Shown here piece after piece: positions 27,263-34,700 of a DNA stretch of 64,000 nucleotides. Each line of letters starts with the position of its first letter. Within the stretch, counting starts at the first letter, position 1. The translations under genes and the position numbers were made by a program. This DNA comes from Parachlamydia sp. AcF125. GTDB lineage: Bacteria; Chlamydiota; Chlamydiia; Chlamydiales; Parachlamydiaceae. Under the pieces are notes generated by a model that was given only the letters and a program-made list of their open reading frames with translations, had not been told where the DNA came from and made no database searches. The stretch is from positions 496,001-560,000 of the forward strand of contig NZ_JAEMUD010000002.1 of NCBI RefSeq assembly GCF_018342475.1. Direction: 5' to 3'.

Positions 27263-27946
27263 ATGGCAATGCATACTTTTTTTCATGATGGCAGATGGAT
27301 CCAAGCTAAATTCAGCCATTTCACTTATAAAATGACCTTAAATAGAAACAAGATTGACCGTGGAGAAGCTATAAGGGGGGCTTTAGAAGCTGCTTTATGC
27401 CGTTTTAATAGTCGGTCTTTTCTTTCCAAAGAAAGGAAGCCCCGTACAAAAGCTGTACAAACTATTTTAGGAGGGCTAAACGCTTTACAAGAAGCCCTCA
27501 GGCTCCTTTATGCGTATGGAAAAAAAGCTGCTAAAATCTTTAGCAAGCCATATTCGATGTTTTCCAAAAATCCTAGAAAAGCCGCTCAGGAAGCAGGCAA
27601 ACACTTTTGGGAATCAAGCCATAAAGTTTATGCAAGGGTGGCTAAAATTTCAATTCCTCAAGCCGATAATGGCGTTAAGGGCCTTCATAAGCCTCGTGGA
27701 GTGACAGCTGCTTTAGGACTTTTTAGATTGCCAGGCCAGCTTCCCAATGGCCACATGGTTGCCACCCTACTGGCTTTTAAACCTAGTGAGCCGGCTCCTT
27801 TGCACAGCCTCGGTATACAGCTGATTATTATAGCGATTTTGTTATTTCAACTGAAGGGCGTCTTTTACAAATGTCAACAAAGTTTTTCCCAAAATCATTC
27901 TATCGACAGGGTTTACAATGAATCAAGCGTACGAAGTCAATTTTGA
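27263..27946 (+). CDS. Hypothetical basic protein overlapping the start of astB
   Basis: Open frame of 227 residues from ATG 27263, which has GGAG 7 nt upstream. The frame is open farther upstream to 27047, but that start is a TTG without a Shine-Dalgarno. The middle is Lys/Arg-rich and helical (RGEAIRGALEAAL, then AYGKKAAKIFSK). Near the C-terminus there is a hydrophobic stretch LGIQLIIIAILLFQL that could be a single membrane anchor. No family was recognised. It overlaps the astB start by 29 nt, which suggests coupling if it is real. The odd composition means that it may also be a fortuitous frame. Confidence 0.4.
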   Translation: MAMHTFFHDGRWIQAKFSHFTYKMTLNRNKIDRGEAIRGALEAALCRFNSRSFLSKERKPRTKAVQTILGGLNALQEALRLLYAYGKKAAKIFSKPYSMFSKNPRKAAQEAGKHFWESSHKVYARVAKISIPQADNGVKGLHKPRGVTAALGLFRLPGQLPNGHMVATLLAFKPSEPAPLHSLGIQLIIIAILLFQLKGVFYKCQQSFSQNHSIDRVYNESSVRSQF

Positions 27947-29264
27947 TGGATTAGTGGGACCTACCCACGCTTATGGCAACCTTTCATACGGAAATGCCGC
28001 ACCTTTAGAAACCCAAAATCTTCCTTCTAATCCAAAAGCTGCAGCCTTGCAAGGATTAGAAAAAATGAAGAGGTTGCATGACTTAGGTATCAAACAAGGT
28101 GTACTTCCCCCTCCTGAACGCCCTCATATCCCTACTCTGCGCAACTTAGGATTCACTGAGGTAGAAGAGCGTTTAGGCGCAGCTGTTTTTAAAGCTTCTC
28201 CGGAAATTTTTTTCAGCTGCTTTTCCGCTGAAAACATTTGGACAGCCAATGCGGCCACCATTTCTCCTTCTATAGATTCTTCCGATAAGCACGTACACTT
28301 TACCCCCGCAAATTTATGCAGTAAATTTCACCGAGCTTTCGATTACCAAACCGCCCAAAAAATCTTAAAAACCATCTTTTCCAATCCTATTTACTTTACC
28401 CACCACGACGCGCTCCCTTCAAATAGCTATTTTTCGGATGAAGGATCAGCCAACCATACTCGCTTTTGCAGCCGCTATGAGCATCCAGGAGTGCAGTTGT
28501 TTGTGTATGGAAAATCAAGCTTTCACCCCACAATTATCCAACCTTCTAAGTTCCCTCCTCGTCAAGCGGATGAAGCCAGCTTCGCCATTGCCAGAATGCA
28601 TAAACTATACCCAAAACATACCATCTTCGCTCAGCAGAATCCAGCAGCCATTGATGCAGGCGTATTTCACAATGATCTTATTGCCTTGGGGAACCAATAT
28701 GTATTTCTTTATCACGAAAATGCCTTTTTTCAAACGGAAGAAGTGATTGAAAATTTGCAAAAAAAAGTTCAAGAAGTTTGCTCAAGAGACCTATTTTTAG
28801 TCAAAGTGCCCAAGAAACGGATTTCCCTTTCCCAAGCCGTGAAATCGTCTTTATTTAATTCTCAACTTGTCACTTTAGAAAACCAGTCGATGGCAATTTT
28901 GGCCTCTCAAGAATGTCAAAAGATCCCAGCAGTTGAACTTTTTCTACGCGAGCTTACCGAAGAAGCTCACAATCCCATAAGCTCAGTGCATTATCTCGAT
29001 CTCCAAAACATGCAAAATGGAGGAGGGCCTGCTTGCTTGCGATTGCGAGTGGTCCTGACAGAAAGGGAATTAGCCGAAACACATCCGCACGTGTTATTCT
29101 CAAATACCTTGTACCAAGTACTTACCAAATGGATTCATAAACACTATAGGGATCGCCTGGCTCCAAGTGATCTCATGGATCCCAAGTTAATTAAAGAAAG
29201 TCGTGAAGCTCTAGATGAGCTCACAAAAGTTTTGCAGCTTGGTTCCATTTACTCGTTTCAATAG
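27918..29264 (+). CDS. astB: N-succinylarginine dihydrolase AstB
   Basis: Hydrolyses N2-succinylarginine to N2-succinylornithine, ammonia and CO2, the second step of the arginine succinyltransferase pathway. The 448 residues match the family length (E. coli about 447). Recognisable blocks: YEVNFDGLVGPTHAYGNLSYGN at the N-terminus, the NNYxFxDEGAANH-like SNSYFSDEGSANHTRF around residues 166-182, and NGGGPACLRLRVVL near 370, which holds the catalytic cysteine of this amidinotransferase-fold family. None of the other pathway genes (astA, C, D, E) is nearby, so in this organism it may act on host-derived substrate or in a shortened arginine route. AGGG lies about 8 nt before the ATG. Its last 44 nt overlap the convergent gene downstream. 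Confidence 0.93.
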   Translation: MNQAYEVNFDGLVGPTHAYGNLSYGNAAPLETQNLPSNPKAAALQGLEKMKRLHDLGIKQGVLPPPERPHIPTLRNLGFTEVEERLGAAVFKASPEIFFSCFSAENIWTANAATISPSIDSSDKHVHFTPANLCSKFHRAFDYQTAQKILKTIFSNPIYFTHHDALPSNSYFSDEGSANHTRFCSRYEHPGVQLFVYGKSSFHPTIIQPSKFPPRQADEASFAIARMHKLYPKHTIFAQQNPAAIDAGVFHNDLIALGNQYVFLYHENAFFQTEEVIENLQKKVQEVCSRDLFLVKVPKKRISLSQAVKSSLFNSQLVTLENQSMAILASQECQKIPAVELFLRELTEEAHNPISSVHYLDLQNMQNGGGPACLRLRVVLTERELAETHPHVLFSNTLYQVLTKWIHKHYRDRLAPSDLMDPKLIKESREALDELTKVLQLGSIYSFQ

Positions 29265-30732
29265 AATTAACGCTCGATTGCTGTTGCAAAAGCCTCTCAG
29301 CAGCTGTGCGGATAGCCTGGCTTTGCGTAGGAAAAGGGTGTATAGATTTAGCTAAGGCCAGTAATCCCTTTTCCGAAGCCATTGCGACGCCAACTTGCGC
29401 AATTAAATCGCCAGCATGCTCCGCCATAATATCTGCTCCAATGATTGCATGCGATCCCTTTTTCACCATAAGCCTTACAAACCCGGTGGTTTCTTCATCC
29501 AAAATCGCGCGATCTACATCTGCTAATTCAACAACCGCTATTTCTGTAGCAATTCCACGCTCTTGAGCTTCTTCTTGACTCAAGCCGACATGAGCAATTT
29601 CAGGAGAAGTAAAGGTACACCAGGGAACAATTAAGGCATTTTTTTGTTCTTGGCCATCTTTTAACGCGTTTGTTACCGCTATAGAAGCTAATTCTTTAGA
29701 AATATGGGTAAATTTATATTTGGAGGTGACGTCCCCAATCGCATAGATATTAGGATTAGAGGTCTGCAGAAAATCATTCGTTGAAATCCCTTGATGACTG
29801 TCATAGCTCACCCCTGCTTGGTCAAGTCCTAGTCCTTCCACTACAGGTGCTCTGCCTGCAGCGATGAGGATTTCATCCACGGGGATGCTCGTTGAGTGCT
29901 GATCTAGGTATAAAACTTTTTCTTTCCCTTTTTTCTCCACACGCACGACTTTAGTTTGAGTAAAAATCTGCATCCCTTCTCTTTCCAATTCTTTCCGCAA
30001 ACGCTCTGTTGCCATAGGGCTATCTTTCGGAAGCAGATGAGAGCCATGTGTCATTAACGTTACCTGAGAGCCAAAGCGCAAAAAAGCTTGCGAAAGTTCA
30101 CAGCTGATGGGCCCTCCCCCTATCACCCCTAGCCGAGCAGGTAAAGTAGATAAGCTAAATATGGTTTGATTCGTATGGTAATCGGCCTCACTCAAGCCAG
30201 GAATTTCAAAGGGAACAGGTTGGGTACCAGTCGCAATGATGGCTTTTTTAAAATTAATGATTTGTCCACTCACTTCCAATTGATTAGGCCCGATAAAACG
30301 TCCTGTTCCTAGAAAAACATCTATGCCTAATTTTTTAAAATGCTCGGCAGAATCGTGCGGAGAAATAGTAGCTTGCAAACGATGCACTCTTTGCATGACT
30401 GCATGAAAGTTTACCTTCCAATTTGGAGGAATCTCCACTCCAAATTGCTGAGCATGACACACTTCTGCAACCAAACGGGAGGAACGGATCATCGCTTTGG
30501 AGGGGATACATCCATAACTTAAGCACTCGCCTCCAAAATGTTCTTTTTCCACAAACGCAACCTGGGCATCCAATTTTTTTGCTAAGGTAGCTGCCGTCAT
30601 TCCACCCGGCCCGCCCCCTACTACGAGAAGATCATAAATGGCTACAGGCTTAGGATTCTTCCAATTTAAGGGAAATACGTCTTCTTGTAATTGGGCGCTA
30701 AATGAATGTGGGGGTGTATTTGAATGGACCAT
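29221..30732 (-). CDS. FAD-dependent pyridine nucleotide-disulfide oxidoreductase (MerA/Lpd-like)
   Basis: 503-residue class I flavoprotein disulfide reductase. It shows an FAD-binding LLVVGGGPGGMTAA (35-48), the redox pair C70/C75 in GGECLSYGCIPSKA, an NAD(P)H-binding LGVIGGGPISCELS and the second FAD motif NIYAIGDV. The dimer-interface end has SIHPFPTQSQAIR. In lipoamide dehydrogenase the equivalent His-Glu dyad is HxxxxE, but here the acidic partner is Gln, which is more like the mercuric-reductase-related group. However, it lacks the N-terminal heavy-metal domain and the C-terminal Cys pair of true MerA. The substrate is therefore unknown, and the protein is probably a thiol or quinone-type oxidoreductase. 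GGAGG precedes the ATG by 5 nt. A 30-residue extension precedes the FAD motif. It is convergent with astB and divergent from the OsmC gene, a possible redox pair. Confidence 0.88.
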   Translation of the reverse strand: MVHSNTPPHSFSAQLQEDVFPLNWKNPKPVAIYDLLVVGGGPGGMTAATLAKKLDAQVAFVEKEHFGGECLSYGCIPSKAMIRSSRLVAEVCHAQQFGVEIPPNWKVNFHAVMQRVHRLQATISPHDSAEHFKKLGIDVFLGTGRFIGPNQLEVSGQIINFKKAIIATGTQPVPFEIPGLSEADYHTNQTIFSLSTLPARLGVIGGGPISCELSQAFLRFGSQVTLMTHGSHLLPKDSPMATERLRKELEREGMQIFTQTKVVRVEKKGKEKVLYLDQHSTSIPVDEILIAAGRAPVVEGLGLDQAGVSYDSHQGISTNDFLQTSNPNIYAIGDVTSKYKFTHISKELASIAVTNALKDGQEQKNALIVPWCTFTSPEIAHVGLSQEEAQERGIATEIAVVELADVDRAILDEETTGFVRLMVKKGSHAIIGADIMAEHAGDLIAQVGVAMASEKGLLALAKSIHPFPTQSQAIRTAAERLLQQQSSVNSIETSKWNQAAKLL

Positions 30733-30940
30733 GGAATCCTCCGGTTATATCAAATTTTCTTTTAAAACATGCAAAAAAAATTGTCAATCCATGCCCTTCA
30801 TTCCATTTGTTTAGCAAATTTATTCTATTCTCCTTATAAATTAAAAATTAAACAACCTAGCGCTATTTTCAAAAAAAATAGTTTTTAAGTTAAAAAATAA
30901 CTGCAAAACAAAAAAAGTCTAAAATCCAGGTAAAAAGCAA

Positions 30941-30960
30941 GGCGGAAGAAGTGATCCGCC
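30941..30960. promoter_or_regulatory. Inverted repeat upstream of the OsmC gene
   Basis: GGCGGA and TCCGCC form a perfect 6-bp inverted repeat with an 8-nt loop, 33 bp before the OsmC start. It could be an operator in the divergent region between the flavoprotein and OsmC genes or a hairpin in the OsmC leader. It stands out because the surrounding 200 bp are very A+T-rich. Confidence 0.45.
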
Positions 30961-30992
30961 AGCATATTTGACATAAAAAAGGAGGAATCATT

Positions 30993-31415
30993 ATGCAACG
31001 CAAAGGTTCAGCAGTATGGCAAGGAGATTTAACCCAGGGAAAAGGTATCCTTTCCACCGAAACGGGCGTCCTTCAACAAACCCCCTATTCATTTAAAACT
31101 CGCTTTGAAAATGAGAAAGGCACTAATCCCGAAGAATTGCTAGCAGCCGCTCATGCCGGATGTTTTGCTATGGCAATCTCTAATGAATTAAGTAAGGTAG
31201 GAATTACGCCTAAAGAACTTCAAGCTACTGCGACTATTTCCCTAGATAAAGTTCCAGATGGCTTTTCTATTACCAAAAGCCATATTGATTTAATTGCCGA
31301 CATCCCTAATGCAGATAAAGCCAAATTTGAGGCCGCCGTTAAAGCTGCAGAGAAGGGCTGTCCCGTTTCAAAACTATTCAAAGCAGAAATCACTGTTTCC
31401 GCTAAACTTAAATAG
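30993..31415 (+). CDS. osmC: OsmC family peroxidase
   Basis: Reduces organic hydroperoxides with a pair of cysteines, both present: C57 in AAHAGCFAMA and C123 in KGCPVSKLF. E48 in NPEELLAAAHAGC matches the conserved Glu. The length of 140 residues and the AISNEL/ KGCPVSKL signatures fit the OsmC subgroup better than Ohr. A strong Shine-Dalgarno (AAGGAGGAA, 6 nt from the ATG) is present. It is divergent from the flavoprotein gene at 29221-30732, which could supply reducing power, although this is only inferred from position. Confidence 0.93.
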   Translation: MQRKGSAVWQGDLTQGKGILSTETGVLQQTPYSFKTRFENEKGTNPEELLAAAHAGCFAMAISNELSKVGITPKELQATATISLDKVPDGFSITKSHIDLIADIPNADKAKFEAAVKAAEKGCPVSKLFKAEITVSAKLK

Positions 31416-31436
31416 TTTTTGATAAATAGACATTCA

Positions 31437-31464
31437 CCCCCTGGCTTAAAACTAATCCAGGGGG
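31437..31464 (+). terminator. Hairpin after the OsmC gene
   Basis: CCCCCTGG (31437-31444) pairs perfectly with CCAGGGGG (31457-31464) across a 12-nt loop, 22 bp after the stop codon. The U-run is poor (CAGCAATTAT), so this is a stable 3' hairpin and probable terminator, but not a textbook one. Confidence 0.6.
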
Positions 31465-31629
31465 CAGCAATTATACGAGAGGTGCTTTCGCATTTTACGC
31501 GCGATTGTAAATTTATTTAATACCGAAAAACCATTGGACTTGACTAACAATTAATTTATATTTCAGCGCAAATGAACAAAAATCGCTGTTGACCTCAAAA
31601 ATTCAAGTTTGCAATAAACAATAATTGAG

Positions 31630-31688
31630 GCAAGGATAGGGTTCTTCTGTAAAAGAGAAGCTTCAGTAGGAAACTTTTCTATCCTTGC
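31630..31688 (-). terminator. Long-range inverted repeat just downstream of NACHT-HEAT copy 5
   Basis: GCAAGGATAG (31630-31639) is perfectly complementary to CTATCCTTGC (31679-31688). The 39-nt loop contains a smaller hairpin (CTTCT/AGAAG). It begins 66 bp after the stop codon of the gene ending at 31754, so it could end or stabilise that transcript. No long U-run follows. It lies in a 338-bp gap where nothing else was seen. Confidence 0.4.
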
Positions 31689-31753
31689 ATTTGGTAGCAA
31701 AGTCCGATAAATATAGTTGCAGCCACTTGGCATTGAGCTCAATTGATAGGTCC

Positions 31754-34700
31754 TTATGTATTCTTAGTAGGACCGAGGCTATCTAGCTGTTTTCGCCATT
31801 TTACAAGCTCCAAAGGTAGCTTTTTTCTTATTTTCTTGTAGCTGAGCTTCAGTTTATGCCTGGAAGAATACGTGATTCTTTTGTCTGAAATTTGAAATCG
31901 TTGGCCTTTCAATGAGAGGCTATCCTCGGCAAAGAAACAAACCCTAGCGATTAAAGGAAATACCCTAATGCCCATTTTTAATAAAGCATTTCTATTGACT
32001 ATGGTCAGAATATGATAGGCAATATGCCTGTTGACAGCAGAAACATCCTCCTGGAGAATTTGGATAAGAGTAACTAGCCCTTCCTCAGGAAGCTCATCTC
32101 CTTGCTCTGCTACGACTCTTAAGACACTGGCAACACGCCATTTTTCATCAGAATCACCTTCCTTGAGAATTTGAATAAGAGCTGCTAGCACTTTTTTAGC
32201 AAGCTTGCCTCCTCGTTTTGCCACCGCTTGTAAGGTATCGATAGCACGCCCTTTGGGAACGTAATCTTCCGTCTGGAGAATTTGGATGAGAGCAACTAGC
32301 GCTTCTTTAGGAAGCTCATCTCCCTGCTCCGCCGCTGCTGCCAGGACATTGACCACACTCGTTTTGGTAAGAGAATCAGCCCCTTGGAGAATTGGGATGA
32401 CAGCAACTAGCACTTCCTTAGAAAGCTTGCCTCGGCTGTGCGCCGCTGATCCTAGAGCATGGATGACATAGTTTTTAGCCTCGGAATCTCCCTCCTTGAG
32501 AATTTGAATGAGAGCAGATAGCGCTTCCTTAGCATCCTCGCCCCTTTGTTTTACAGTTGCTGCCAAGGCATGGGCTGCATAACGTTTAGCATCACAATTA
32601 TTCTCCTTGAGAATTTGAATGAGAGCATCAAGCGCTTCTCTAGGAAGCTTGTATCCTTGCTGCGCCACTGTTCTTAGAGCATGAGCAGCATGCCCTTTGT
32701 CATCCAAATTGCCTTCTTTAAGAATTTGAATGAGAGCAGATAGCGCTTCCTTAGCAGAATTTCCTCCTCGCTCTACCACTGCTACTAAAATAGGGATAGC
32801 ATACCCTTTGGCCTCAGAATTATCCTCCTTAAGAATTTGGATGAGAACATCTAGCGCTTCGCTAGCTGAGTTTTCTTCCCGCTTCGCCAAGGCTCCTAGG
32901 GTTTCGATAGCACACCCTTTAAGAATAGAAGTGTCCTCCTTGAGAGTTTGGATGGCAACAACTAGCACTTCCTTAGGAAGCTTGCCTCCTTGTTCTGCTA
33001 CTACTCTTAGAACATTAGCAGCACGCCTTTTATGATCAGAATTACCCTTCTTAAGAATTAGGGTGACAGCAATTAACGCTTCGTCAGAAAGCTCGTCTCC
33101 TCGTTTTGCCACCGCTTGTAAGGCATCGATAGCACACCCTTTGGGAAGGGGATCTTCCGTCTGGAGAATTTGGATGAGAGCAACTAGCGCTTCCTTAGGA
33201 AGCTCATCTCCTTGCACCGCCGCTGCTGCCAGGACATTGGCCACACTCGTTTTGGTAAGAGAATCAGCCCCTTGGAGAATTGGGATGACAGCAACTAGCA
33301 CTTCTTTAGAAAACTTGCCTCGATTGTGCGCCGCTGTTCTTAGAGCATGGATAACACGCTTTTTAGCCTCGGAATCTCCCTCCTTGAGAACTTGAATGAG
33401 AGCAGCGAATGCCTCTTTAGCATCCTCGCTTTTTTGCTGTGCTGCTGTTACCAGAGCATCGGCTGCATAAAGCTTAGCATCAAAATTATTCTCCTTGAGG
33501 ATTTGAATGAGAGCATCTAGAGCTTCCTTAGGAAGCTTGTATCCTTGGTGTGCTATTGCTTTGAGGGCACTGGCAACAGATATTTTGACACCAGAATCAC
33601 TCTCCTGGTGTATTTGAATAAGAGCATTTAGCGCTTCACTGGGAAGTTTGCATCCTTGGCACGCCAGTGCATAGATAGCATACCTTTTGACCTCAGAATT
33701 ATCATCCTTGAGGATTTTGAGGAGAACATCTAGCGCTTCCTTAGCAAAATTACCTCCTAGATTTGCCCCTATCCCTAAGGCACGGATAGCATGCCTTTTG
33801 GCCTCAGAATCGTCCTTCCTTAGGATTTGGAGGAGAATATTTAACGCTTCCTTAGCAAAATTGTCTTCTTGGCCTATCATTATTCCTAGGGCATCGGCAA
33901 CGCACCTTTTGACATTAGGATCGCCCTCTTCGAAGACTTGGGCAAAAACATCCAGCATTTTCTTAGCAGAATTGCTTTCTTGACCTGTCATTATTCCTAG
34001 GGCATCGGCAACACGCCTTTTAGCATTAGAACCATCCTCTTGAAGAACTTGCGGAGTTGGCGCCTTCTTAGGAAGCTTGCCTTCGATCTGTGCCACTGCT
34101 CCTAGGGCATCGGCAATATGCATTTTGGTATGAAAATCGTTTTCCTGAAGAATTCGAATGAGGGCAACTAGCGCTTCCTTAACAAATTCCCCTCCTTGGT
34201 CTACTATTGCTATCAGGGTAGAGGCAGCAGAATCTTTCGCAAAGCCACGACTCTCGCTAAGTATTTGAATGAGAGCATCTAGAGCCTCCCTAGCAAATTC
34301 GCCTCCTTGATTTACCATCACTGTTAAGTCAAGGATAACACGACGCGTGATAAAAAAATCGCTCTTATTGATGAGAAGTTGTGTAAGAGCGGTTATAGCT
34401 TCCTTAGCAAGCCTGCCTGCTTGCTGTGCCACTTTTCCTAGAACACAGGCAGCAATATTTTTGGCAGTAGGATTACCCTTCCTAAGGGCTTGGATGAGAG
34501 CATCTACTGCTTCCTTGGCGAATTTACCTCCTTGTTGTACCACTTCTCCTAAAGCATCGGCAGCACAACTTATGGCAACTACATCGCCTTCCTTACCTCC
34601 CTTAAGAATTTGGATGAAAGCATCTATTGTTTCCTTAGGAAGCTCTTCTCCCTGCTCTACCGCTGCTTTCAAGATATATCCAGCATTAGTAGTAGAATCG

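Noticed and set aside
29221-30732. Annotation as mercuric reductase
   Set aside because: The N-terminal metal-binding domain and C-terminal Cys pair of MerA are absent, so only the broader flavoprotein family is supported.
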